Source: Anisus vortex (taxonomy: Eukaryota; Mollusca; Gastropoda; Planorbidae). From it: a stretch of 64,000 bases of DNA. Of the stretch, positions 22,594 to 34,080 are shown piece after piece; position 1 is the stretch's first letter, and every line of letters begins with the position of its first letter. The stretch is from the NCBI GenBank assembly GCA_949126835.1, contig OX421508.1, positions 11,219,994 to 11,283,993 of the forward strand, written 5' to 3'. A program made the translations under genes and the position numbers. A model generated the notes under the pieces. That model had not been told where the DNA came from and made no database searches. It worked only from the letters and a program-made list of their open reading frames with translations.

Positions 22594-24219
22594 TGTAGGT
22601 CGGTGACTTACATTAAAAGTGTGATTAATTGCTTTGTGCTGTACGAGTGGTCCGTTTGAATGTGTTTAAGTTTCTGTGCTCTGTGGGTGCTATGATTTGT
22701 GAGAATGTAAGTAATGGACTTTTAATGTAAATATATTTTATTATTTGTAATATAGATATAGACTTGGGGGACTGTTTGGTATAAAAATGATGTATGTAAA
22801 TATTGTTTTGTATTTTGTGAAAGCCCTGAAACGAGGTTAAGCGGCTAGGTCTTGCGTCATTTTTCGGAATTCTTTTTCTGATTGTCTTAAATTGGGTTTT
22901 CGTTAGTGTAGTTTAATTAAAGTAATAGGTAGAATTTTTATTGTAGTTTAATTTAATATAGGGTTGTACATAAGGTAGATTTGTAGATATTTAGCAATTA
23001 GAGATTTAGAATAAGGATTAGCACTTTAGTCAACAGGAAATAGTCATTTTGAAATTAGTTAGAGCGAGAGTTAGAGTTGTCACCAAAGACGTTCGGTCAG
23101 CGTCTATAAATAGAACAATTAATCAATCACTTCCGTCTGAAATGGCCCATTTTGTGGAAGACCAGTGGTCAGATTATGGCGCAGTTGTGTGTGGCTTGTT
23201 CGGATATGACGTGAGTTGAGATTTAATTACTTTTTAGAATTTGTATGTTATTTTATGCTAGGTTTTATTTGGTTATTTTATGCATATTGTCCACTTGTCT
23301 ATGACAAGTGCATTGATGGGAATGGATTAAGTTGGAGGTTTGGGAAGGAACATTAGCCGCCATGTTGGCTTCTTCTTTTTAAATGTATATTTCTTTTTAG
23401 TTCATGTATATTATTATTTTAATGTAATGTTGCCTTTAATGGCCGGCATGGGAATAAGTTATGGTAGATGTTTTTATTTCATGCTTGATTTTAACTGGTA
23501 TGTATTCACCAGTGAGTGGCCTAACTCTGTGGTACAGAGTATAGAGCGGTGTTGTCTTGTTCTAGTCTTCATTGACTAGAGCTGGGTTGATTCTTATGTC
23601 ATAATTCATATTATGTTATAAGATGTACAAGGAGTTATAGGTTCATGTTTTAACTGGTTATAGTTGGACTATGCTATGTAGTTTTTATTTACTGTATATA
23701 GTATATATATATATTATGCTTATGTATATAGATGACCATGTTCTAATGTGTATTTTTATTTCTCTATTTCTATTCTATTATATTGTAGGTCGTAATGTCG
23801 GCCTATGTTGGTTTTTAGTGGGGAGTTGAAGTTAGTTTTTAGTGGGGAGTTTAAGTTGGTTATTTTGTTTGGGTTCACAGTATGTTTAGAGTTTAGATAG
23901 TATAGGTTTATTGTTGGGGTTCAATTTGTTCTTTATGATTTTTATGTTCCCTTTAATGGGACGAGTGAATTTTCTTGAATAAACAGTAATTTGTAATTTA
24001 AATATGATTTTAGTGTTTTATGTTTAGTGTTCAGTGTTGTTGGTCTGTTTAGATTGTAATAATCCTTCTGTCCCAACGGAAGTGTCACGGAAGCCCAAAG
24101 TGCCCTAGTTTAGATGTATTTAGTTAGATGATTGCTGTCCTTTACCCACAACCCTCTTTAATTAGTAGTAACCATTAATCTAAAATATAACCGCCCTCCC
24201 CTCGCCCCACCCTGTTACA
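22594..24219 (+). repeat. 3' LTR, 1626 bp
   Basis: Near-identical partner of 19205-20831. Relative to it I see four substitutions clustered at 23181-23263, one fewer TA pair, and one more T in a T run. Confidence 0.95.
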
Positions 24220-24253
24220 CTTAGAAAAGTCGTGTGCTTTTCTCAACTGCTAG

Positions 24254-24365
24254 GCATTCACTATTTTACTTTCAGCTTTTGGTTCAACTAACTCTTGTGA
24301 ACAGATTTTATCAAACACGAAAGCTGTTTTAAACATACAAAGAGGTCACTTATAATTGACCGCTC
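24254..24365 (+). pseudogene. hAT transposase dimerisation segment (Charlie-like)
   Basis: One frame reads LLSAFGSTNSCEQILSNTK followed by an RGHL and, after a stop, LTAH. This is the conserved C-terminal hAT dimerisation pattern (FGSTY.CE..FS..K...R..LT..HL). Stops interrupt it soon after. It supports autonomous ancestry for the family whose small MITEs are scattered in this window. Confidence 0.72.
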
Positions 24366-24648
24366 ATTAATTCAAACAGACTAATTACATTTATAAGAAT
24401 TTTATGCTCAACTTTCTTTAATTAAACATAATTATAAGTATTTCTAAATCAAATTTATTATTTGTATTATTAAATTGATAAGTAAAAGCGACTTTTTAAA
24501 TATTACTATATTATGTAATTTTTGTAATTATTAATGCTTTAAAATATAAACTTTTTAAATGGGCAAAAAAATGCAGGAAATGTTTATTTACAACTGTTTA
24601 ACGAAAATATTTAATCCTGTAATAATTAAATCTTGTAATGAATACCAT

Positions 24649-24900
24649 CTTTTGCTTCCGTTTCTGTAGCGGTTAGTTTTTCTACGGGATGAGATGGTGA
24701 TGAGATGGACCCCTCAAAGGAAAAGGTCGAAAGGCAGACCAAAGGAAACTTTGAGAAAGACGGCGGAAAGGGAACTTAAGGCTTCAGGCCTGAACTTTGA
24801 GACAGCACCTCGAGTTGCAACAGATCGAGACAAATGGAGATCCTTGGCTTCCGCCTCAAGCGCCAGTCGGCACTGAGAGGACTAAGAGAGAGAGAGAGAG
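24649..24900 (+). mobile_element. Severely 5'-truncated LINE fragment inserted in the hAT element
   Basis: A perfect 12-bp duplication aatgaataccat flanks it (24637-24648 and 24901-24912). The hAT copy at 4826-5979 has the same region uninterrupted, giving the empty site. The 252-bp insert carries the C-terminal end of a LINE protein (24694-24876) with RSKGRPKETLRKTAEREL and ATDRDKWRSLASA, a pattern common at LINE protein ends. A (GA)n tail follows. It belongs to a different LINE from 12389-13738. Confidence 0.85.
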
Positions 24901-25604
24901 AATGAATACCATAATGTTGGATTATATAAAGAGATAATAATTAGTCAGTAATTTTTTATATATTACAAAACAGAACTTTTTTGGCATCACTATTGTATCA
25001 AATGTGGAAAAGTGTTTTAATTGAGGAGAGATAATTAATCCGTTTTATTTGAGCTAATATTTCTGTTTCTTTTTTTTCCTCATTATAGAATAAATGAGTT
25101 ACAATTTATGACTTTGAAATTATCAAACTGTAAAAAGGTATTTGAAAATTATATACATATTAAACGACAAAAGAATTTATATGTATATTTTCAAACATTA
25201 CATTAACTACCCAGTTTGTATGATTACTAAGTATCTATTACGCTTAACTGATGTTACGTACATTACATCGTTAGATATAAAGACATTAAAGGAGATCTCA
25301 GTTTTAAACTAAACTGAGATCAAAATATAATTCATATGAGCAGGTGTTAGATCCTCATCTTGACTAATAAATTATAAATAATGATAGTGTTAAGACAATA
25401 ATTACCATACATTTTTTTTATGTGATTTTAGTAATACAATATTGTATTTGATATATATGCAAATAGAGATGATGATAATAAAAAAACACGTTAATTTTGT
25501 ATTAAACATAAAACTGTGTAATGATTCATTTTAGGCTGTTGGCACGCTGAAAGATTTAGAAATCCTTGTCTGGCAGACTGTTAGCAAAAGGTTGCCGACC
25601 CCTG

Positions 25605-26744
25605 GCCTACACTATGGCTACACAGTTTGCCTCGGACACTGTGTAATTCTGAGACATTAGAGTCATTTCCGAAGAGTTTGAAGACATTTTTCTCGTTAGG
25701 TTGAGACGGAATTTATGAATGTAGAATCTAATCAAGTCAAACTTTCATTTGTTTGGATCAATAAAGTAATCTTATCTTATCTTTTTTTCTCTCTCAAACA
25801 TATACATCGGCTATTGAAATGTGAAACGTTTATTATTGTTTTTATTATCTTATCTGTTACAGATGTCATACGTCTTTTACATATTCAAACGTGAGAAATA
25901 TTACAGCTGCTATAATGTTAATTTTAAAAAAAAATCAAAGCACAATGAGAAACCCCTCCACGTGACCCCCCCCCCCCCCGCCCGTTTTTTCCCCTTCTTT
26001 TTTTAACATTATAATTTATATTGTGGACACCTCCCCCCCCCCCCCCCCCCAGGACCCTGAGGATAATCGTGACTTTTAAATCTTTTTATGGGTGTGGTCT
26101 TAGTCGTCGGTGCGATGTGGCGGGGTTGAGTGTGCTACTTGCTATTTAGACAATGTTACGTAAGACCCGCCCCCCGCCCCTTAACCGCCCCCTCTGCCTC
26201 TAGATACAAAAAAAAGTTAACCATACGGTTGTGTGCGAGGGCGCTTGATTTGATTAAAAAAAAGTTAAACATTTGAGAATTCTGAGGACTTGAACAAGGG
26301 AGGGGGGGGGGGGGCGTAAAAATAGTGGCGGCTTCTGGTAACTCTAAAACTCACCTACCTGCGCAGGAGTTATTGAGACTTGGCTACACTGTATTGCCAC
26401 AAGCATGTTTTGTCATCCGAGCCGTAAGAGAGTAATCTTGGTTAGTATTCTAGCTCTGGAGAAATGGGGCTCAAATAAATGTGTTAGCTAAAACAACTAT
26501 TGGGATGCACAGCCAACGTAATCAGATAGTGTATAGAGAATATCGGCCCTAGGAATCTCCTCTACAGCCTCCACATCTGAGTGTTGTGTTTATTTGTTAC
26601 TTAGTTTTGTAATTTGTAAGTGTTTACATGGTTTCAAGTTTCAAGTATTACAGTTTACGCTATGAAGTGGGAATATGTATACTTGTATATACGGCTCTAA
26701 TCGTGTAGTTCAGTGCAGAAAACGCCCGGATGTAGACATAGATG
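25605..26744. other. Non-coding with poly-C and poly-G runs
   Basis: C runs at about 25969-25979 and 26033-26050 and a G run at about 26302-26314. A possible LINE 3' end with an (atctt)-type tail lies near 25740-25785. No gene recognised. Confidence 0.5.
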
Positions 26745-26860
26745 GATATGTCCAATGATAGATGAAACGATAAATAGATAGATAGATGGATAGATAGATA
26801 GACATACAGAGATACAGATATAAAGATAGATAAACGGACAGACATACAGAGATAGCTAAA
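26745..26860. repeat. Imperfect (GATA)n array
   Basis: Mixed gata and gaca tetranucleotides; the minus-strand frames through it are repeat translations. Confidence 0.85.
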
Positions 26861-26884
26861 TAGGTAGGCATGTATGATGGTAGG

Positions 26885-27158
26885 GGGAACGGTGGCCGAG
26901 TGGCAGCGCGTTCGACTGGCATACCGAAGGTCCTGGGTTCAAGTCCTGGTAAAGGCCAGGATTTTTTTTCCAGGTCTGGAGGGTGTCCTTGGGTCTACTC
27001 AGCTCTGATGGGTACCTGGCCTTCGTTGGGGTTATGTAAAGACGGCTGTGCATAGTGCTGGCCACACAATCACCTAGTATGCCGTGGCCACAGAAACTGT
27101 TGAACGCTGCTTCACCGGCCCTATGGATCAATTTGGTCGCAATGGATACTTTACTTTT
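26885..27158 (+). mobile_element. tRNA-derived SINE, copy C, nearly complete
   Basis: A box tggccgagtgg (about 26893), B box ggttcaagtcc, full body, and the tail ggatactttactttta. The flanking repeat atgNatgatggtagg (about 26870-26884 and 27159-27173) is a 15-bp target duplication with one mismatch. It is inserted at the left edge of the GTAG array. Confidence 0.92.
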
Positions 27159-27165
27159 ATGCATG

Positions 27166-27835
27166 ATGGTAGGCAGGTAGGTAGGTAGATCTGTATGTAA
27201 TTGGGTAGGCAGGTAGGTAAGTAAGTAAGTAAGTAGGTAGGTTGATAGGTAAGTATGTAGGTAAGTAGGTGGGTAAATAGGTAGGTAGGTGGGTAAGTAG
27301 GTAGGTGGATAGGTAAGTATGTAGGTAAGTAGGTGGGTAAGTAGGTAAGTATGTAGTTTAGTAGGTAGGTGGATAGGTATGTATGTAAGTAAGTAGGTTG
27401 GTAAGTAGGTATGTGGATAGGTAAGTAGGTGGGTAAGTAGGTAAGTAGATAGGTGGATAGGTAAGTGTGTAGGTAAATAGGTGAGTAAGAAGGTAGGTAT
27501 GTGGTTAAGTAGGTAGGTGGATAGGTAAGTATGTAAGTAAGTAGGTTGGTAAGTAGGTATGTGGATAGGTAAGTAGGTGGTTAAGTAGGTAAGTATGTGG
27601 GTAAGTAGGTAGGTGGATAGGTATGTAAGTAAGTAGGTAGGTGGATAGGTAAGTATGTAAGTAAGTAGGTTGGTAAGTAGGTAGGTGGATAGGTAAGTAT
27701 GTAAGTAAGTAGGTTGGTAAGTAGGTAGGTAAGTATGTAAGTAAGTAGGTTGGTAAATAGGTAGGTGGACAGGTAAGTAGGTAGGTAAGTAGGTAGGTAG
27801 ATAGGTAAGTATGTAGGTAAGTAGGTGGGTAAGAG
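27166..27835. repeat. (GTAG/GTAA)n array, about 670 bp
   Basis: Tetranucleotide array dominated by gtag, gtaa, gtgg and gtat. Longer blocks such as ggtaagtatgtaagtaagta recur several times, so it has evolved by block duplication. The Tyr-Leu-Pro-Thr frame of 363 codons on the minus strand is a repeat translation that also reads through SINE C. Confidence 0.93.
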
Positions 27836-28325
27836 AATGAAACATAGGTACATGTAGATAGGATAAACTGAAAGAAATGTAAAAAAAAAAGTTAGCAAAA
27901 ATCACAGCGAGTAAGATTACTTTTGTTCCCCCCCCCCCTCTCCCCACCGTTTACATTTGGTTCAAAACTCCCGGCTTCTAGGTCGCGTTGCCCTATTAAA
28001 AACTTAAGAAAAGGATTCTTTTGGTGTATGTGCCCTTCCTACGTTATTACTTCGCCTACCGCGAAGAAATGCATTCCAAAGTAGAACTAGACAAACCACG
28101 ACACACACATCGTCTGGCCACCTCGTGATGCCTCCAGGGAGACTGCAACCATTTAGAAACTTAAGAGATTTAGGGGGAGGGGAGGAGGGGGCTTATTTGA
28201 TGATTGATAACCACGTCGCCTCCTATAAACAACAAGGTATTTTTTTTTAAATGCACAATATCTGTATCACATCCGATTTTTTTAAGCAAATCGATAAAGA
28301 TTACCTATTATTGTAACAGAAATTT
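27836..28325. other. Non-coding; nothing recognised
   Basis: Contains a C run at about 27930-27938 and a G-rich stretch near 28175. No gene. Confidence 0.5.
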
Positions 28326-29226
28326 CTATACTGGCCTATAATAGTCAAGACTGACATATATACTGACCAATACTGGCCCATTTTAATTACCGCTTATACT
28401 GCTTATACAACGTGGCCGAGCGGCAGCGCGTTCGACTAGCGTACCGAAGGTCCTGAGTTCTAATCTTGGTGACGGGTAGGATTTTTTCCTGGGTGTAGAG
28501 GATGTCCCTGAGTCTACCTAGCTCTGATGGGTACCTGACCTTAGTTGGGGTAAAGTCAAGACGGCTGTGCATTGTGCGGGCCACACAATCACCTAGTATG
28601 CCGTGGCCACAGAAACTAGTGAACGCTGCTTCACCTGCCCCGTGGATCAATCTGGTCCGAAGAGTACTTTTACTTTTTTTTACTGCCTATACTATACTGG
28701 TCTATACTGGCCTATACTGGCCTATACTGGCATATACTGGCATATACTGGCCTATACTGGCATATACTGGCATATATTGGCATATACTGGCCTATACTGG
28801 CCTATACTGGCATATACTGGCCTATACTGGCATATACTGGCCTATACTGGCCTATACTGGCATATACTGGCCTATACTGGCCTATATTGGCCTATACTGG
28901 CATATACTGGCGTATACTGGCCTATACTTGCATATACTGGCATATACTGGCATATACTGGCCTATACTGGTCTATACTGGTCTATACTGGCCTATACTGG
29001 CATATACTGGCCTATACTGGCCTATACTGGCATATACTGGCATATACTGGCATATACTGGCATATACTGGCCTATACTGGCATATACTGGCCTATACTGG
29101 CCTATACTGGCCTATACTGGCCTATACTGGCCTATACTGGCCTATACTGGCCTATACTGGCCTATACTGGCCTATACTGGCCTATAATGGCCTATACTGG
29201 CCTATACTGGCCTATACTGGCTTATA
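28326..29226. repeat. 10-bp minisatellite with SINE insertion
   Basis: The unit is cctatactgg or catatactgg. Degenerate units lie at about 28330-28405, then SINE D, then about 54 regular units at 28690-29226. The right half is homogenised to the cct form. The long frames in all three phases are translations of the 10-bp unit. Confidence 0.96.
28411..28681 (+). mobile_element. tRNA-derived SINE, copy D, nearly complete
   Basis: A box tggccgagcgg, mutated B box gttctaatctt, complete body, tail ggtccgaagagtacttttac. Array-like sequence (tactgcttatac and tactgcctatac) on both sides suggests insertion into the 10-bp minisatellite with a duplicated target. Confidence 0.92.
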
Positions 29227-31408
29227 CAAGTTTGACTGTCATCATTCATTACAAATGAAGAAGTTTGACTGTCATCATTCATTACAAATGAAGAAGTTTG
29301 ACTGTCATCATTCATTACAAATGAAGAAGTTTGACTGTCATCATTCATTACAAATGAAGAAGTTTGACTGTCATAATTCATTACAAATGAAGAAGTTTGA
29401 CTGTCATCATTCATTACAAATGAAGAAGTTTGACTGTCATCATTCATTACAAATGAAGAAGTTTGACTGTCATCATTCATTACAAATGAAGAAGTTTGAT
29501 TGTCATCATTTCATCATTCATTACAAATAAAGAAGTTTGACTGTCATCATTCATTACAAATAAAGAAGTTTGACTGTCATCATTCATTACAAATAAAGAA
29601 GTTTGACTGTCATCATTCATTACAAATGAAGAAGTTTGACTGTCATCATTCATTACAAATAAAGAAGTTTGACTGTCATCATTCATTACAAATGAAGAAG
29701 TTTGACTGTCATCATTCATTACAAATGAAGAAGTTTGACTGTCATCATTCATTACAAATGAAGAAATTTGACTGTCATCATCCATTACAAATACAGAAGT
29801 TTGACTGTCATCATTCATTACAAATAAAGAAGTTTGACTGTTATCATTCATTACAAATGAAGAAGTTTGACTGTCATCATTCATTACAAATGAAGAAGTT
29901 TGACTGTCATCATTCATTACAAATAAAGAAGTTTACTGTCATCATTCATTACAAATGAAGAAGTTTGACTGTCATCATTCAATACAAATAAAGAAGTTTA
30001 CTGTCATCATTCATTACAAATGAAGAAGTTTGACTGTCATCATTCATTACAAATGAAGAAGTTTGACTGTCATCATTCATTACAAATGAAGAAGTTTGAC
30101 TGTCATCATTCATTACTAATGAAGAAGTTTGACTGTCATCATTCATTACAAATAAAGAAGTTTACTGTCATCATTCATTACAAATGAAGAAGTTTGACTG
30201 TCATCATTCATTACAAATAAAGAAGTTTACTGTCATCATTCATTACAAATGAAGAAGTTTGACTGTCATCATTCATTACAAATGAAGAAGTTTGACTGTC
30301 ATCATTCATTACAAATGAAGAAGTTTGACTGTCATCATTCATTACAAATGAAGAAGTTTGACTGTCATCATTCATTACAAATGAAGAAGTTTGACTGTCA
30401 TCATTCATTACAAATGAAGAAGTTTGACTGTCATCATTCATTACAAATGAAGAAGTTTAACTGTCATCATTCATTACAAATGAAGAAGTTTGACTGTCAT
30501 CATTCATTACAAATGAAGAAGTTTGACTGTCATCATTCATTACAAATAAAGAAGTTTACTGTCATCATTCATTACAAATGAAGAAGTTTGACTGTCATCA
30601 TTCATTACAAATAAAGAAGTTTACTGTCATCATTCATTACAAATGAAGAAGTTTGACTGTCATCATTCATTACAAATGAAGAAGTTTGACTGTCATCATT
30701 CATTACAAATGAAGAAGTTTGACTGTCATCATTCATTACAAATGAAGAAGTTTGACTGTCATCATTCATTACAAATAAAGAAGTTTACTGTCATCATTCA
30801 TTACAATTGAAGAAGTTTGACTGTCATCATTCATTACAATTGAAGAAGTTTGACTGTCATCATTCATTACAAATGAAGAAGTTTGACTGTCATCATTCAT
30901 TACAAATGAAGAAGTTTGACTGTCATCATTCATTACAAATGAAGAAGTTTGACTGTCATCATTCATTACAAATGAAGAAGTTTGACTGTCATCATTCATT
31001 ACAAATAAAGAAGTTTACTGTCATCATTCATTACAAATGAAGAAGTTTGACTGTCATCATTCATTACAAATAAAGAAGTTTACTGTCATCATTCATTACA
31101 AATGAAGAAGTTTGACTGTCATCATTCATTACAAATGAAGAAGTTTGACTGTCATCATTCATTACAAATGAAGAAGTTTGACTGTCATCATTCATTACAA
31201 ATGAAGAAGTTTGACTGTCATCATTCATTACAAATAAAGAAGTTTACTGTCATCATTCATTACAATTGAAGAAGTTTGACTGTCATCATTCATTACAATT
31301 GAAGAAGTTTGACTGTCATTATTCATTACAAATGAAGAAGTTTGACTGTCATCATTCATTACAATTGAAGAAGTTTGACTGTCATCATTCATTACAATTG
31401 AAGAAGTT
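29227..31408. repeat. 33-bp minisatellite, about 66 copies
   Basis: The unit begins tttgactgtcatcattcatt and continues acaaatgaagaag. Most units keep all 33 bases. A variant class with ataaag and a 1-base deletion (tttactg) recurs near 29931, 29995, 30160, 30225, 30553, 30618, 30783, 31013, 31078 and 31243, and breaks the reading frame. I do not consider the frames protein-coding. Confidence 0.97.
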
Positions 31409-31712
31409 TATCTTAACGAAAACGCGCCCACTATCAACATCGGTCATCGAACGACGCCACAAATTTGCCGGCCACATAATCCGCCAGCCTGATCATCGGT
31501 TACCCTTAAACAGCAACCAGGTGGCGGCCGCCCAATGGACGACGCGGACAGCGGCGACCTTAAACAACATGGCGTACAACAATCACCGATGACCTCCGCT
31601 CTGATGACATAAAATGGGACGACGTCAATGCCGTTACAGCAGCGGCTACGGACAGAGACCACTGGAGAACTCCCATTGCCCCATGCACCAAACGGCGCGT
31701 CACGATCTAAGT
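31409..31712 (+). pseudogene. LINE protein C-terminal fragment at the array edge
   Basis: The pieces RRHKFAGHIIRQPDHRLP and, after frameshifts, DDLRSDDIKWDDVNA and ATDRDHWRTPIA match the usual end of LINE-encoded proteins. At least two frameshifts are needed. It is GC-richer than its surroundings. The following gtcatcattcata resembles the 33-bp unit, so the fragment may have landed inside the array. Confidence 0.75.
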
Positions 31713-31921
31713 CATCATTCATAGTTCATAAGTTCAATGAACACATCCATAAATCTACATTTATTTAGATCTAGACAACGACTTTTTTTTTCTTTATCGC
31801 TTTAATCTCGAGATTTTGACCTCGTCAAAAGTTTAGGAAGTCAATGTGTGTGATGATTTGGGGAGCGTGTGAGGGGGGGGGGGGAGTTGAGGAATAGCAG
31901 ATCTCATAGAAATGTTCAACC
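31713..31921. other. Non-coding with a G run
   Basis: A run of about 12 G at 31875. Nothing else recognised. Confidence 0.5.
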
Positions 31922-31925
31922 TTAA

Positions 31926-31998
31926 CCCTTGCAGTCCCGGGCGCGTATATAGCGGAACTGAAGGCAGCATAGATAGAAGTAGGTCGGTACGGGAAGGG
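31926..31998 (+). mobile_element. 73-bp piggyBac-like MITE, copy 1
   Basis: Flanked on both sides by TTAA (31922-31925 and 31999-32002). Ends: ccttgcagtcccggg after an initial c; right end on the minus strand cccttcccgtaccg. The centre carries gcgtatatagcgg. TTAA targets and CCCTT termini are features of the piggyBac group. Confidence 0.78.
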
Positions 31999-32002
31999 TT
32001 AA

Positions 32003-33185
32003 GAATGTATATAGGCCGATAGGCGGGAGTGGAGTCACTTCTGTACCCATGGAACCCCAAAGCTATCGAAGTGTGAAAAGAATTCACGGATGCGCTTGAA
32101 TTAAGAGTGAAACAATGGGCAAAGGCAAGCGGGACCTAACCCCGCTGCACCGAATCTGTCTCTGAGGCCAAATAAAAGAACGGGTGGGAAGGAAGGAATA
32201 GACGAAACAATTTCCGTTTTGCCGTGCCTGCTGTCCGGTCGACTAAACTTATGTTTCTAGTATCTGTCGGAAGTGAATGTATAGGACATAATGCCGTCTC
32301 GTTAGTGATCCTGGGGAATTCCGTCTGGGGAATAAAATGTGCTTGCGGCATGATTCGGACAGGAGTAAGTAGCAAAATAACGTACACGAACTTGTTTCGC
32401 CGAAAGGCTTGTCCAGTAAAAGAAACTTTAAAAAAAAATGGCTGGGTCATTTATTTTTAAAAGAAATATATCTCCAGCGGTCCCAAAACTTTCCTGATCT
32501 CGACTCCCTTTTTGTGCGATTTTATTTTCCAATGGCCTCTTTTCCCATGATACAAGTCATAGCTAAAAATGTCACAGTTTCACCTTATGGAATCGAAAAC
32601 GAAAACATTAATTAATTATGAAAAAAACGTAACAATATTTCACGACGCCCCTGTAAATACTCCCCCAGGGCGGCGCTGCAATACTCTGGGGACCAGTGAA
32701 CTACTGTGATAATGAAGAAGTCATTAAGATCAGCGGCAAAGTATAAAAATGTTGACCTAGTGCATCTAGGGCATTCTAGACTATAAATAAATACAAATAA
32801 ATCTACGCTTTTTATTTTTTTACCGTTCCAGCAGAATCGAAATCTAAAAATAGAGCTAGTTATCTCGACTCTCCAACAAGTTGACACCTGCTCCTCTCTC
32901 TCATCCAATGAGATTTGACTTAATGACATCACGTCCAAGATGGATCACCCTGTCTCGTCTGCACTAACTTGTTTGCATCCCAGCTTTATCGTTATCATGA
33001 GAGGCCTTTCAAAAACTAAAGTTTGGGGCAAGGGGTGGGGGGGGGGGGGGCTCAATAGTTTGTTGAATTATTACAGCAATAAATATGTAAAATGTCGTGT
33101 TGCTATTTTGGCTTTCAATAAGAAAATAGAGATTCTAATGACACCGTTTGCAGGTGAAGGGAGCAAAACACGACTTGTTAATGTC
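32003..33185. other. Non-coding; nothing recognised
   Basis: Less AT-rich than average in its first half, but the short frames lack recognisable domains or codon structure. A run of about 12 G lies near 33040. Confidence 0.45.
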
Positions 33186-33189
33186 TAGG

Positions 33190-33712
33190 GCCCACGATAG
33201 ACCGCGGGGAAAGATTGTAAATTCCACGGCAAGCTTTTTCAAATTCCACTGCGTACTGCGGCGTCGTACCGCAGTGCGGCTAATTCAGTACTAGCACTCC
33301 AAAAGTACAAAACGAATTCTTAACCCAAACAAAAAAAAATATTTTTTTTCTTAATTGTTAATCAATCTCTCTTCATAATAAACTAGGTAGACTATATCAA
33401 AGCGTTCACAGCCACACATTTCAATTCACAGTATATTCTGAAGTAGTAGAGTCGACTATTAAAGTTATAAATTGTGACTTATTAGGCCTAATTGTGACAC
33501 ATTAAGGATGTGGTGTTGGATATCTGTATCTAAAGATTTTTTTCACTTCCTATTTTGTGTATCCAATCCTGTTATACCCTTCTACACAGAAGATTATTGC
33601 GTCCTACGACCATCCGTAGGATGAGTCTTGTCTTAGTGAGATTTATTTCAAGTTTGGTATTTTCTGCGGCGTGGCGTGAAATTCCGAGGGCAGCGGTAAA
33701 TCGTGGGCCATA
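33190..33712. mobile_element. Possible MITE with diverged inverted ends
   Basis: Left end ggcccacgatagaccgc and right end on the minus strand ggcccacgatttaccgc match with a few differences, followed inward by similar attccac / atttcac segments. A LINE-type tail fragment (about 33575-33650) is inside. No clear target duplication. Confidence 0.5.
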
Positions 33713-33754
33713 TGAATGACTCAGGCGTCGGTCGATAAATGAAATATTATCTTA

Positions 33755-34080
33755 TACGTTACAGATGCTCCTTCTATAAAGAAGATTATTGCGTTCTACG
33801 CGCATCCGTGGTCCGAGACTAGGCTCGCATCTTTCGTAATGTTTTAAATGATTGTTAAATTACTGTCTTTCCTGGTGTGCGCAGATAACCCATTCCATAC
33901 CCGATGCCGCTCTAGAAGAAAGAGTACTTATATATTTGAGGTTTCCTAAAATGCAACCATTCCTCGGGAGGGAGATGAACTTCCACTCCCTAAGCACTGG
34001 GAAGATAATTAACTTTCTTTTTCTTGTCTCTTTGGACAAAATAAAAAGCTGAACCCTTCGTCTGGTTTATGGAACTCAAA
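33755..34080 (-). mobile_element. 3' end of a CR1-like LINE
   Basis: Same family as 6901-7310: tail gttacagatgctccttctat, then the antisense of the C-terminal coding part (cccattccatacccgatgcc). Heavily diverged. Confidence 0.65.

Larger units (their letters stand above)
19205..24219 (+). mobile_element. LTR retrotransposon, complete ends, pol deleted
   Basis: Two LTRs (19205-20831 and 22594-24219) starting TG and ending CA, flanked by a 4-bp target duplication ctta (19201-19204 and 24220-24223). A primer-binding site follows the left LTR and a purine-rich tract precedes the right one. The LTRs differ by four substitutions plus indels in a TA run and a T run. The interior is only 1.76 kb and encodes Gag and a protease-like segment; reverse transcriptase, RNase H and integrase are absent. 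It is therefore non-autonomous. It is inserted in a decayed Charlie-like hAT element. Confidence 0.95.
24224..25604 (+). mobile_element. Charlie-like hAT element, right part, decayed
   Basis: Right terminus ttgccgacccctg ends at 25604, the same end as the family at 4826-5979 and the 200-bp MITEs. The last kilobase aligns with 5070-5979. A transposase remnant is at its left. The left part should lie before the LTR element, but I could not identify its left terminus between 18971 and 19204. Confidence 0.78.

Noticed and set aside
26856..27947. 363-codon Tyr/Leu/Pro/Thr-rich frame on the minus strand
   Set aside because: It is the GTAG-type array plus antisense SINE C. No start context, domain or codon structure beyond the repeat.
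28502..29530. 342-codon open frame on the plus strand, and two others in the remaining frames
   Set aside because: They are translations of SINE D, the 10-bp array and the 33-bp array in succession; the repeat units lack stops.
29227..31408. CRISPR-like array of 33-bp repeats
   Set aside because: Units are directly adjacent without unique spacers, and the DNA is eukaryotic; this is a minisatellite.
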